Assembly: GCF_000383955.1 (NCBI RefSeq)
Contig: NZ_KB913013.1
Coordinates: forward strand, 4,731,694 to 4,795,693
Source: Rudanella lutea DSM 19387
Lineage (GTDB): Bacteria > Bacteroidota > Bacteroidia > Cytophagales > Spirosomataceae
Length of the DNA: 64,000 bases
Direction of reading: 5' to 3'
Below the pieces are notes generated by a model, which did no database searches, had not been told where the DNA came from, and worked only from the letters and a program-made list of their open reading frames with translations. Positions 28,609 to 36,439 of the stretch are shown piece by piece. Numbering within the stretch: position 1 is the stretch's first letter; every line of letters begins with the position of its first letter. Made by a program: the position numbers and the translations under genes.

Positions 28609-28680
28609 TGGCTCTGCCGGGAATCGAACCCGGATCTAGCGTTTAGGAAACGCCTATTCTATCCGTTGAACTACAGTGCC
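28609..28680 (-). tRNA. tRNA-Arg (CCU)
   Basis: A 72-nt cloverleaf on the minus strand: acceptor GGCACTG/CAGAGCC with discriminator A, D arm GTTC/GAAT, anticodon stem GGCGT/ACGCT with loop TTCCTAA (CCT at 28647-28645), T arm CCGGG-TTCGATT-CCCGG. CCA is not encoded. It reads AGG. One acceptor mismatch (A4-A69) is visible. A weak promoter candidate (TTG, 20 nt, CAATTTTG, minus strand 28753-28723) overlaps the 3' end of hflX; otherwise the tRNA would depend on read-through of the hflX terminator. Confidence 0.93.
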
Positions 28681-28682
28681 AT

Positions 28683-28717
28683 AAAAAACCTGCAAGGTTT
28701 TAAAAACCTTACAGGTT
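28683..28717 (-). terminator. Terminator of hflX
   Basis: On the minus strand AACCTGTAAGGTTTT pairs with AAAACCTTGCAGGTT and is followed by T6, just before tRNA-Arg. The AACCTG-AAGGTTTT palindrome resembles a common Bacteroidota intergenic hairpin. Confidence 0.8.
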
Positions 28718-28753
28718 GGATGCAAAATTGAGCAAAAAAGGGCAGTTCAGCAA

Positions 28754-30040
28754 CTATGCTTCCGTCGTTGCTCCCTCTAAACCGTAGCCGTCTCCTTCTT
28801 CCGCGAAGTCGGTCAGTGGAATATCGAGCCAGTTGGGATAGATCTGGAAATGTCGTTCGCGAACCAGTTTGTACAGCAAATCGCGCAGCTCCTCGATGTT
28901 CTCCCGGGTTTGTGCCGAAATAAACACCACATTATCTGCTTTTTTGGTCAGATACGTCTTTTTGAGGTATTCCAAAGCCGTTTTCCGGCGGGTAGCCACT
29001 GCCAACGGCTCGTCGCCTTCCTCGTCGTACTCCGGTGCCCACTCCTCTTTCGGTACAAACTGATCTACCTTGTTAAAAACCAGAATAGTCGGTTTCTCCG
29101 CGGCTTTAATGTCGGCCAGCGTCGCGTTGACAACTTCAATATGCTCCTCAAACGAAGGGTGCGACACATCCACCACGTGCAGCAGAATGTCGGCCTCCCG
29201 TACCTCATCGAGTGTCGACTTAAATGACTCGATCAGCGTGGTGGGCAGCTTTCGGATAAATCCAACCGTATCGGTCAGCAGAAACGGGATATTACCCAGA
29301 ACCACCTTCCGCACCGTTGAGTCCACGGTCGCAAACAGTTTGTTTTCGGCAAACACATCGGTTTTGGCCATCGTCCGCATCAGGGTCGATTTGCCCACGT
29401 TGGTGTAGCCTACCAGCGATACCCGCACGAGCCGGTCGCGTTCTTTCCGGCGGGTTTGGCTCTGCCGGTCGATCTTCTCCAGTTTTTCTTTCAGAAAGGC
29501 GATCCGGTCCTGCACAATCCGGCGGTCCGTTTCAAGTTCTTTCTCACCGGGTCCGCGCATCCCCACGCCCCCTTTCTGGCGGCTCAAGTGGGTCCACATA
29601 CGGGTCAGACGCGGGTACATGTACTGGTACTGAGCCAGCTCGACCTGCACGCGGGCCTGAGCGGTCTGCGCCCGCATCGAGAAAATATTCAGAATCAGCA
29701 AACTCCGGTCGAGAACCTTGATGTCCTTAAACGTCGCTTCGAGGTTGCGCACCTGCGCGGGGGTCAGGTCATCATCAAAAATGATGGTGTCGACCGGGTT
29801 ATCGATAATATAGGTCTGAATCTCTTCGAGTTTACCCTTGCCCACAAACGTTCGGGTATCGGCCCGTTCGAGTTTTTGGGTAAAGGTTTTCTTCGTAACA
29901 ATCCCGGATGTTTCGGCCAGGAACGCTAATTCGTCTAAGTATTCCTTCGTCTGTTCGGTGGTTTGCTTTTGGGTGACCAAAGCAACCAGAACAGCGGTTT
30001 CAGCCGGGCCGCCAGTGAATTGTTTTTGTGTTTCAATCAT
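28754..30040 (-). CDS. hflX: GTPase HflX
   Basis: 428 residues. The N-terminal HflX domain (VGKGKLEEIQTYI, FDDDLTPAQVRNLE) and the linker QKGGVGMRGPGEKELETDRR are diagnostic. The Ras-like G domain follows: G1 GYTNVGKSTL, G3 DTVGFIRKLP, G4 NKVD, G5 VFISAQT. HflX binds the large ribosomal subunit and splits stalled ribosomes in a GTP-dependent way. The C-terminal tail (FAEEGDGYGLEG) is acidic and short. The ATG start gives MIETQKQFTGGP. The downstream hairpin terminates it before tRNA-Arg. Confidence 0.96.
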   Translation of the reverse strand: MIETQKQFTGGPAETAVLVALVTQKQTTEQTKEYLDELAFLAETSGIVTKKTFTQKLERADTRTFVGKGKLEEIQTYIIDNPVDTIIFDDDLTPAQVRNLEATFKDIKVLDRSLLILNIFSMRAQTAQARVQVELAQYQYMYPRLTRMWTHLSRQKGGVGMRGPGEKELETDRRIVQDRIAFLKEKLEKIDRQSQTRRKERDRLVRVSLVGYTNVGKSTLMRTMAKTDVFAENKLFATVDSTVRKVVLGNIPFLLTDTVGFIRKLPTTLIESFKSTLDEVREADILLHVVDVSHPSFEEHIEVVNATLADIKAAEKPTILVFNKVDQFVPKEEWAPEYDEEGDEPLAVATRRKTALEYLKKTYLTKKADNVVFISAQTRENIEELRDLLYKLVRERHFQIYPNWLDIPLTDFAEEGDGYGLEGATTEA

Positions 30041-30161
30041 ATAGAAATAACGGGTCTATTTTTGTAAAAGTTTCTGAGATGAATGGCACGCGGATAACAC
30101 CGATTAAAAGGGATTAGCACCGATTTTGATGGTGTATTCACCCTTTCATTATCGGTTGTTA

Positions 30162-30259
30162 CAGTACTGGACATTCGGACTTCAGACACTGGACGTTAGA
30201 CTTACTACCATTCTGTAGGTAGGTATAACGTCTAATGTCCAACATCTAATGTCCAGTAC
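30162..30259. repeat. CAGTACTGGACATT palindromic repeat, copy 1
   Basis: An imperfect inverted repeat of about 98 nt bounded by CAGTACTGGACATT and GTCCAGTAC, with inner arms of the GTTAGAC/GTCTAA type. It is one of four copies in the window (others at 34184, 40694 and 41905). It sits upstream of hflX and at the 3' side of the MATE gene. Confidence 0.85.
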
Positions 30260-30283
30260 GGAGATCTGTTGTTAGCGTTCCTA

Positions 30284-31669
30284 TCACACCGTAACGGCTT
30301 TCCACCGGCCCCGGCGGAACACCGCGATCGCACACACCGCCAGCAGCGATTCGCTGAAGGCCACCGACCAGAATACGCCCTCGGGGCCCCAATGCAGCCA
30401 TTCGGCTAAGGCATAGGCGAGCGGAATCTCAATCAGCCAGAAGCAAACAATGTTAATCAGCGTTGGCGTGCGGGTGTCGCCTGCCCCGTTGAGGGCCTGC
30501 GTGAGTACCATTCCGTACGCATAAGCCACGTACCCGAGGCAGAAAATCCGCAGACACTGTACCGCTACAGCCACCACGGCGGGGTCGCGGTTGAAAATGC
30601 CCACCACTTCGGCCGCAAAAGTGTAAAAGCCAATGCCCACCAAAACCAGAAACACCATATTGCCAATGGCTGCCCGCCAGGCTGAGGTTTCGGCCCGCTC
30701 GGGTTGCCCCGCCCCCAGATTTTGCCCAACCAGCGTAGCCGCTGCATTAGCTAACCCCCACGAGGGCAGAATAGTGAAAATCAGAATCCGGATGGCAATG
30801 GTGTAACCCGCCACGGCATCGCTACCGAAGCTCGACACGAGCCGCGTCAGAAACACCCAGCTTGCCGACCCGATCAGGAACTGAGCTGTACCTCCCGCCG
30901 AAAGACTCAGCAGGCTCCGGATGAGGTCGGTGTTTGGGGTGAGGTCGGCCCGGCGCACCTGCACAATACCGCTCCGGCGCGTCAGGGCGGCCAGTTGATA
31001 CAGCGCACCCGATGCCCGCCCGATGGTGGTTGCCACAGCCGACCCCATCACGCCCATTTCAGGAAATGGTCCCCAGCCGAAAATGAGCACCGGACACAGC
31101 AGAATATTGATGCCGTTGGCCAGCCAGAGCGATTGCATGGCTACTGAGGCCATACCCTCCCCGCGCAGGCAACCGCTAAGGGTGTGCAGGAGCATAATGG
31201 CCGGTGCGCTGGCAAAAATCATCCGGGTGAAGCCGACTCCGTTGGCAATGAGCCGCTCGCTACCCCCCATGAGCCGCAGAATGGTTTCGGCCCACAAAAA
31301 GCCGGGGAGCCCAAGGGCTATGGCGGCCGTCAGCGAAATCAGAATAACCTGACCAATGGCCTGCTCGGCTCCGCGTGGGTTATTTTCACCGATACGCCGG
31401 GCCACAAGTGCCGTTGCGGCCGTACTCATGCCAATGGCAAGGGCATACACAATGGTCAGTACCGACTCCGTTAGGCCGACGGTGGCAACGGCTTCGGTGC
31501 CAATGCGAGCTACAAAAAACACGTCGACTACGGCAAATAGTGATTCCATCACCATCTCCAGAATCATCGGCACCGATAACAGAAATATAGCCCGGTTGAT
31601 ACTGCCTGATGTAAAATTGGTTTCTGTACCGCGCAATGCGGCCAGAAATAACTCGAAAAACTTAGTCAT
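30284..31669 (-). CDS. MATE family multidrug exporter
   Basis: 461 residues with twelve hydrophobic helices in two MATE repeats (GSINRAIFLLSVPMILEMVMESLFAVVDVFFVAR; second half LPSWGLANAAATLVGQNLGAGQPERAE). MATE proteins export cationic drugs and metabolites using H+ or Na+ gradients. The open frame runs up to 31846, but the ATG at 31669 (MTKFFELFL) gives the usual short N-terminus; the longer reading would translate the structured leader. A promoter at 31846-31877, a 7-codon uORF and two terminator-like hairpins precede the gene, suggesting control by attenuation. Confidence 0.9.
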   Translation of the reverse strand: MTKFFELFLAALRGTETNFTSGSINRAIFLLSVPMILEMVMESLFAVVDVFFVARIGTEAVATVGLTESVLTIVYALAIGMSTAATALVARRIGENNPRGAEQAIGQVILISLTAAIALGLPGFLWAETILRLMGGSERLIANGVGFTRMIFASAPAIMLLHTLSGCLRGEGMASVAMQSLWLANGINILLCPVLIFGWGPFPEMGVMGSAVATTIGRASGALYQLAALTRRSGIVQVRRADLTPNTDLIRSLLSLSAGGTAQFLIGSASWVFLTRLVSSFGSDAVAGYTIAIRILIFTILPSWGLANAAATLVGQNLGAGQPERAETSAWRAAIGNMVFLVLVGIGFYTFAAEVVGIFNRDPAVVAVAVQCLRIFCLGYVAYAYGMVLTQALNGAGDTRTPTLINIVCFWLIEIPLAYALAEWLHWGPEGVFWSVAFSESLLAVCAIAVFRRGRWKAVTV

Positions 31670-31706
31670 TGTGAAAAAGTCAGAAAGGCCGGACGTAGCC
31701 CGCTGG

Positions 31707-31721
31707 CTATCGGCAACCCAT
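31707..31721 (-). other. Second tiny uORF (MGCR) in the MATE leader
   Basis: ATG-GGT-TGC-CGA-TAG on the minus strand, downstream of the second leader hairpin. It is followed by a small hairpin, TAGCC-AGCG-GGCTA. Its GGTTGCC also occurs once more, before uORF1, and both could pair with ACAACC near the second hairpin. Low confidence that it is translated. Confidence 0.25.
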
Positions 31722-31753
31722 GAAAAAAGAGAAGAGCCACCGCTGAGGGTGGT
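31721..31753 (-). promoter_or_regulatory. Terminator-like hairpin 2 in the MATE leader
   Basis: Minus-strand CCACC-CTCAGC-GGTGG followed by the pyrimidine-rich run CTCTTCTCTTTTTTC. It may act as a second attenuator ahead of the MATE gene. Confidence 0.45.
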
Positions 31754-31761
31754 TGTCGGAG

Positions 31762-31787
31762 AGAAAAGAAAACCCGCTTGGGGCTTT
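31762..31787 (-). promoter_or_regulatory. Terminator-like hairpin 1 in the MATE leader
   Basis: Minus-strand AAAGCCC-CAAGC-GGGTTTT (7 pairs including one G-U) followed by CTTTTCTC. Its 5' arm overlaps the stop codon of uORF1, the arrangement expected if ribosome position controls hairpin formation. Confidence 0.5.
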
Positions 31788-31809
31788 AAGCAATGGGCTT
31801 CATGGGCAT
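31786..31809 (-). other. Leader peptide uORF1 (MPMKPIA)
   Basis: A seven-codon ORF, ATG-CCC-ATG-AAG-CCC-ATT-GCT-TAA, about 30 nt after the predicted transcription start. Its stop overlaps the first terminator-like hairpin. It could be a leader peptide for drug-sensing attenuation of the MATE gene; this is inference from layout. Confidence 0.4.
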
Positions 31810-31845
31810 TGGCAACCCGCAGAGATCGGGCGCAGTTTAGAGGCA

Positions 31846-31877
31846 CAAAAGTAGGGAAAAGAAAATCCCTTTGTCAA
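31846..31877 (-). promoter_or_regulatory. Promoter of the MATE gene
   Basis: Minus-strand TTG (31877-31875), a 21-nt spacer and TACTTTTG (31853-31846) fit the Bacteroidota consensus. It implies a leader of about 170 nt before the MATE ATG. Confidence 0.7.
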
Positions 31878-31950
31878 GTCCAACTGAGTAAGTGGTTCGT
31901 TTTTTGACTCAATTTTTAAAACTACAGGCTTGATAATCTGTTGGTTGGGT

Positions 31951-32691
31951 ATGGGTAAAAAGATGCTGTCTCTTCGGGAATTAGCCGAGTGGCTGGCCCG
32001 GCTATTGAGTACCGACCGGTATTCTCCCGACGAACAGGGAGGAATTTTTCGGGCGTCGGAGCGGCCGGTGGGGCGTTTGGGTCTGGCGCTCGAACCCGTT
32101 GCCGACATAGGCGAGTGGGTAAGAAACGATGAGCTCGATGCCGTTTGGCTGCACCGGCCGTGGCAACTTCCGGCCGATGCCCTCCCGCCCGACGTGGGTA
32201 TTTTGGCGCATCATCTGCCGTTCGATGAAACGTTTACCATGGGCTACAACGTAGCGTTGGCCGAAGCGTTGGCGTTGGGGCCACTCGAAGAAATTGGCTA
32301 TAAACAGGCCGCACACCCCGACGGCCCGGAGCTACCCCGGCGGGCCATCGGCATGATAGCCGACTGCCGGGTACCTCGTCTATTGGGCGATGTGGCCGGG
32401 CAGATTCGGAGCGGTTTCGGTGGGTTGGATGAGCTGGTTGCTGATCCCGAAAAGCGGATAAATCGGGTGGCGGTGGTGGGTGCCATGACGCCAGCCCTGG
32501 TGCAGGAGGCTGGCGACCGGGGCGCCCATCTGTACCTGACCGGGCAGTACCGAAAAGCGGCCGAAGCTGCCGTTCGGTCGAGCGGGATGAGTGTACTGGC
32601 CGTCGGGCATCACCGTAGCGAGCAATGGGGCCTGCGGGCTATGGCCGACGTACTCGCAAACCAACTGACGGTGAAAGTCAAACTCGCGTGA
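31951..32691 (+). CDS. NIF3-like dinuclear metal-centre protein
   Basis: 246 residues. Elements of the NIF3/YbgI fold are visible: the N-terminal LSLRELAEWLARLL helix, LHRPWQL and HHLPFDETFTMGYN (metal-binding histidines), then GAMTPALVQEAGDRGAHLYLTGQYR and the C-terminal AVGHHRSEQWGLRAMADVL with the second set of ligands. The family forms hexameric toroids with a di-metal site; a GTP cyclohydrolase I type 2-like label is common but the biochemical role is unsettled. The gene is divergent from the MATE gene and convergent with the thioredoxin-fold gene. ATG 31951 is preferred to TTG 31930; ATG 31963 is also possible. Confidence 0.82.
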   Translation: MGKKMLSLRELAEWLARLLSTDRYSPDEQGGIFRASERPVGRLGLALEPVADIGEWVRNDELDAVWLHRPWQLPADALPPDVGILAHHLPFDETFTMGYNVALAEALALGPLEEIGYKQAAHPDGPELPRRAIGMIADCRVPRLLGDVAGQIRSGFGGLDELVADPEKRINRVAVVGAMTPALVQEAGDRGAHLYLTGQYRKAAEAAVRSSGMSVLAVGHHRSEQWGLRAMADVLANQLTVKVKLA

Positions 32692-32714
32692 GGTTAGGGT
32701 CACCGAGCCGTAAT

Positions 32715-34076
32715 TCAGGGTTTAAGCTTGTTCAGTTCGGTTTGTAGCATCGGCACCGAATCATGGTCGGGTTGCTGGCGCGAAATAGCGTCGCGGAGTT
32801 GCCGTTGTGCTTCAGCGCGACGACCGGCCCGGATGAGCAGCCGGGCATGTACGAGCACCGTACTGGGGTGGTTGTGCAGCTGCACTGCCCGCTCAGACCA
32901 GCGTAAAGCCTGCGCCAGGTCTTTTTTGTCGGCGGATTGTTCGGTCAGATTACGGGCGAGGTCGCTTAGTTGCAGCGCCGTCAACCGGGACACCGTCGAC
33001 CGGTCGGCTTGCGGGGGCGTTTTTGCCGTTGAATCGGTTAGTCCCAGATCCGTAGGTGTTGACTGGAGGTAAGCGAGCGAATCGGCCCGGGCCAACTCGG
33101 CTGCTGTACGGGTCATGAGCCGGGTTTCGGCAATCTTTTTGGCGAGAGCAATGTAGTGAGCCGGTAGCCGCGACGCCCTGTAAAACCGCAACCGAACCGC
33201 GTCGGCTTCGCGCTCCAGAATTGCCTTCTGCTCAACCGGCGTTTTGGCCAAAGCCGGGTTTTGTGCTTGTTGACGGGCGTTGATATGCTTGATGAGCTGT
33301 TCGAGCTGTACCTCGTCCTGACTCGCTACGGCATCCTGAAAATCAAACTGTTCGGCCCGGCTCAGGGCTTTGGTAAGACCGGGCAGAAGGGGCTGCTTGG
33401 CCGTTTGCCCCGCTACCGAAGCCGTTTGTTTGGCGAGTAGCAAATAAGCCTTAGTGTATGTGGTCGACAGCACATCGCTCAGAAACTTGATCTCGTCGGC
33501 CGCGAGGGTATCGGCTTTGGGCAGCACCTTCACATAATCGTCGAGTACGTCGGCCGTAGCGCGGTCGTATTCGGTTTGTTTGAGCAACATCCCCCGCAGG
33601 AATTTGGCCGAGCGTTCGCCCCGGTCGTATTCGGCATTCCAGATGGCCATTGTACGGGCCTCTTTGGCGTCGGAAATCGCTTTTTGGGCTTCGGCTAGAA
33701 ACTTGTCGATCCCATTGTAGCCAATCGCCCGGTGCAGCAGTTTGCCGTCGGGCGTCAGAAACAGCGACGTTGGGTATCCCTGCACACCGTACCGTTTGGC
33801 AATGCTCTGCCCGTCGCCTTTTTCGGCGTCGAGTTTGTAGTTAACAAAGTGTTCGTTCATGCGGGCAGCCACCCGTGGGTTGGGAAATGCCTGCGACGTC
33901 ATCAGTTTGCAGGGCCCGCACCAGGTAGTGTACACATCCACAAAAATGGGCTTGTTCTGGCGTTTGGCTTCACTTAAAAGTTGCCCCCAGGAACCCTGAA
34001 AAAACCGAACACCGTCGGCCATCGCGGTTAAACCGGTGCTCAGAACAAAAACACTCAGAAGTAAAAATCGACGCAT
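32715..34076 (-). CDS. Secreted thioredoxin-fold protein with helical tail
   Basis: 453 residues. A signal peptide (residues about 1-20, cleavage near TAMA) is followed by a thioredoxin domain with the redox pair in WCGPCK (Cys53, Cys56) and the cis-Pro loop GVQGYPTSLFL. Residues about 160-450 are mostly alpha-helical with TPR-like stretches (LAQALRWSERAVQLHNHPSTVLVHARLLI). The domain order suggests a periplasmic disulfide reductase or chaperone that also binds a partner through the helical part; the partner is unknown. The gene is alone, convergent with the NIF3 gene. Confidence 0.85.
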   Translation of the reverse strand: MRRFLLLSVFVLSTGLTAMADGVRFFQGSWGQLLSEAKRQNKPIFVDVYTTWCGPCKLMTSQAFPNPRVAARMNEHFVNYKLDAEKGDGQSIAKRYGVQGYPTSLFLTPDGKLLHRAIGYNGIDKFLAEAQKAISDAKEARTMAIWNAEYDRGERSAKFLRGMLLKQTEYDRATADVLDDYVKVLPKADTLAADEIKFLSDVLSTTYTKAYLLLAKQTASVAGQTAKQPLLPGLTKALSRAEQFDFQDAVASQDEVQLEQLIKHINARQQAQNPALAKTPVEQKAILEREADAVRLRFYRASRLPAHYIALAKKIAETRLMTRTAAELARADSLAYLQSTPTDLGLTDSTAKTPPQADRSTVSRLTALQLSDLARNLTEQSADKKDLAQALRWSERAVQLHNHPSTVLVHARLLIRAGRRAEAQRQLRDAISRQQPDHDSVPMLQTELNKLKP

Positions 34077-34086
34077 GGGACTGAGG

Positions 34087-34138
34087 ATATAGTTTAGAGT
34101 TTGTGGTTTATAGTTTTTGGTTTACGGTTTGCAGATGC
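34087..34138. repeat. GTTTATAGTTT-type low-complexity repeat
   Basis: Short near-repeats (GTTTGTGGTTTATAGTTTTTGG) of the same style as 8387-8444 and 9238-9345, located upstream of the thioredoxin-fold gene. Confidence 0.45.
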
Positions 34139-34183
34139 CAAACTATTAACCCTTAGCCACCAACTCCTAACTTGTTTCTTCAT

Positions 34184-34280
34184 CACTGGACATTAGATGT
34201 TTGATACTAGACGTTAGACGTACTACCATTCAGTGGTGTAGTCTATGGTCTAGTGTCTGAAGTCCAAATGTCCAGTACTG
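34184..34280. repeat. CAGTACTGGACATT palindromic repeat, copy 2
   Basis: About 97 nt, bounded by CACTGGACATTAGATG and GTCCAGTACTG, with inner GACGTTAGAC and GTCTA arms. The right end overlaps the last codons of the sensor kinase gene and supplies its stop codon (34250-34252). Confidence 0.85.
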
Positions 34281-36220
34281 AGACTCGTTTCATTTGCTGG
34301 CAGAAAGATACGAAATGTAGCCCCTACACCAGGCTCGCCAACGGCGGAAATATATCCACGGTGGTTTTCGACGATGCGACGGCATATGGCAAGCCCAATC
34401 CCCGACCCGTCGTGCCGACTCCGGGATTTGAGCCGCAGAAAAGCCTGAAATACCTGTTCATCGCTGGTGCCTTCGAAGCCGGTTCCGTTGTCGCTCACGC
34501 TGATCTCGTGGTACAGAGCCGTACCTGTAGGCTCAGCCTGACCGGCCGTTTGCACAGCTATGGTAGGAAGTTCAGTGTACGGAATAAGGCGCGCGTTCAC
34601 CTCGATCTCCGGCGTGATACCCACCCGCCTAAACGTGAGCGCGTTGGTGAGCAGGTTGAGCAGCAGCTGACGAATTTGTGAGCGGTTGGCCGTGAGCACC
34701 GGCAGTTGTCCAATGGTAAGCCGCGCCCCGCTCTGATGAATCAGTGGCCACAGATCTTCGGTCGCCAGCTCATTGATCAACGTTGAGAGCTCAAACGACT
34801 CCATGTGCTGGGTTTGAGTACTCAACCGCGAATAGGCCAGCAAATCGTGCAGAAACATATCCATCCGCCGGGCGGCCGTGTAGACGCGCCGGAGCACATC
34901 GATACCATCGGGGCTAAGTTGATCGGAATATTGCTGTTGCAGCAGCTCCGTAAACGACAGAATCTTGCGGAGCGGAGTGATGAGGTCGCTGGAGGCTACC
35001 TGCGCAAACTGCCGAAGGTTTTCGCCCGAACGCCGGAGGTCGAAATTGCTGATTTCGAGTTGTTCCCGCTGCGTTTGCAGATCCGTAACGTCGAAGGCCG
35101 AGATGGTCAGCGAGTAGTTGAGGGGGGCAATCGCCATGTCGTACTGCCGGTTTCCGAACGAGAAAATGGTTCGTTCGGGCATACGCGACTGGAGCACCCG
35201 CTGGCAGGTGTCGAAAAAGGCATTGCCGGGTATCGCCATGCCGATCGGCATAAAGGTCTGGGTCATCCGGTCGAGCGCCGACAGGTTGAACCAGTGCCGG
35301 GCGGTCTGGTTGGCGAGTGTCACCTGCAAATCGAGCAGGTCGCCTGCTTCGCTCTGCTCAGGCCGGAGCACCAAAATGGCACTTTGGGTGGTGTTGAGCA
35401 CCCGTTCGAGCAGGGCCGCCTGATCGTGTTGCCGAAGCTCGCTCAGTTTTTGCTCGGTTACGTCGTTAAACGATTCGATGAGCACATCGCCGTGGCGGAC
35501 GGTGCGGCTTTCGTACCAGCTGGTTTGGCCATTGGGGAGTGTAAACGAGTTCAGAAACTGCGTTGGCTGCCCGGTTTGGTAGGCTTCGAGCCATTTGTGG
35601 AACAGAAGGCTCCCCTGAATGGTCGGGTACAGTTCGAGCATCCGTTGGCCCAGGAGCTGCTCAGCCGATTTGCGGGCGAGCTGGATGGCGTGCTGGTTGA
35701 CAAGCAGGTACCGGAAGTCGATAATGGCCCCGGTGTCGTCGTGTACAGGCTCCAGGCAAGTCAGGCCTGTCAGGGCATTTTGTACCAGCGCCGAGAGTTG
35801 ATCCGAATAAGGCTGGTTCGCTTCGGGCTGATCGGGGGCAAGAGGGTAATAGTAGATCAGCACCCGACCTTCAAACCGGGTTAGTTGAACGTCGTACCCC
35901 TCGGATTGTCTGCCGGGTTGAAATTGGAGTTGGGTTTCAAACCGGCTCGATAGGCCACTGTCGGCAACCTGTGTGAGTTGATGCAGTAACTCGCCCGCCG
36001 GATGGAGGCCCAGCAAGGCGGTGAGCGGCTGTCCGGTGAGCTGTTCTCGTGGTTGACCAAAATCCGCTAACGCCCGTTCGTTGAGGTCGATGAGCACCCC
36101 GTCGGTACTGTTGCCCGCAACCGGGCTACGCACCGGCACGCAAACCATCAGCCCGTGCAGAAACGCCGGATTTGCCGACTGTGTTGGGGTTCGAGTGACC
36201 GAATGAAGAGGAGTAAACAT
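34250..36220 (-). CDS. PAS-domain sensor histidine kinase lacking the phospho-His
   Basis: 656 residues, no clear membrane helices. Residues about 40-390 hold PAS-like sensory domains (LNERALADFGQPREQLTGQ; QHAIQLARKSAEQLLGQRMLELYP). The HisKA-like segment reads FAQVASSDLITPLRKILSF: Ser411 (codon 34990-34988) stands where the family has the phospho-accepting His of VASHDLQEPLRKI. The ATPase domain looks intact: N box LLLNLLTNALTFR, G1 VSDNGTGFE, G2 GSGIGLAICRRIV. It is probably a pseudokinase or one that needs a partner HisKA. The last residues (STGHLDFRH) are encoded by a palindromic repeat. The gene runs opposite to the ABC exporter gene at 36440. Confidence 0.85.
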   Translation of the reverse strand: MFTPLHSVTRTPTQSANPAFLHGLMVCVPVRSPVAGNSTDGVLIDLNERALADFGQPREQLTGQPLTALLGLHPAGELLHQLTQVADSGLSSRFETQLQFQPGRQSEGYDVQLTRFEGRVLIYYYPLAPDQPEANQPYSDQLSALVQNALTGLTCLEPVHDDTGAIIDFRYLLVNQHAIQLARKSAEQLLGQRMLELYPTIQGSLLFHKWLEAYQTGQPTQFLNSFTLPNGQTSWYESRTVRHGDVLIESFNDVTEQKLSELRQHDQAALLERVLNTTQSAILVLRPEQSEAGDLLDLQVTLANQTARHWFNLSALDRMTQTFMPIGMAIPGNAFFDTCQRVLQSRMPERTIFSFGNRQYDMAIAPLNYSLTISAFDVTDLQTQREQLEISNFDLRRSGENLRQFAQVASSDLITPLRKILSFTELLQQQYSDQLSPDGIDVLRRVYTAARRMDMFLHDLLAYSRLSTQTQHMESFELSTLINELATEDLWPLIHQSGARLTIGQLPVLTANRSQIRQLLLNLLTNALTFRRVGITPEIEVNARLIPYTELPTIAVQTAGQAEPTGTALYHEISVSDNGTGFEGTSDEQVFQAFLRLKSRSRHDGSGIGLAICRRIVENHRGYISAVGEPGVGATFRIFLPANETSLSTGHLDFRH

Positions 36221-36439
36221 TGTTTACATCAGAATGCGCTACGGGTAGAGAGAAAGGTATATACGCCAATAAAAGAAACAAGATAGTTAATCGGGCCTGA
36301 ATGCCCATCGGTTGGTCAGAATTAAAGTCGGTTTCAACGGCCTTCAGGCAGAGGCTCAGGCTTGTAGCGCTGAACCAATCGGGCAGGCATTTTGTGATAC
36401 GTTTGTCTACCGGCCTTTGGTCGGGAGGGGTACTTGTGT

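Noticed and set aside
28451-28680. CRISPR-like direct repeats
   Set aside because: The 77-nt units are contiguous tRNA-derived copies without spacers.
30057-30064. TATTTTTG box on the plus strand
   Set aside because: It matches the -7 consensus, but no plus-strand gene follows for almost 2 kb.
34805-35884. 359-residue open frame antisense to the sensor kinase
   Set aside because: The kinase on the other strand has clear motifs; this frame has none and no ribosome-binding site.
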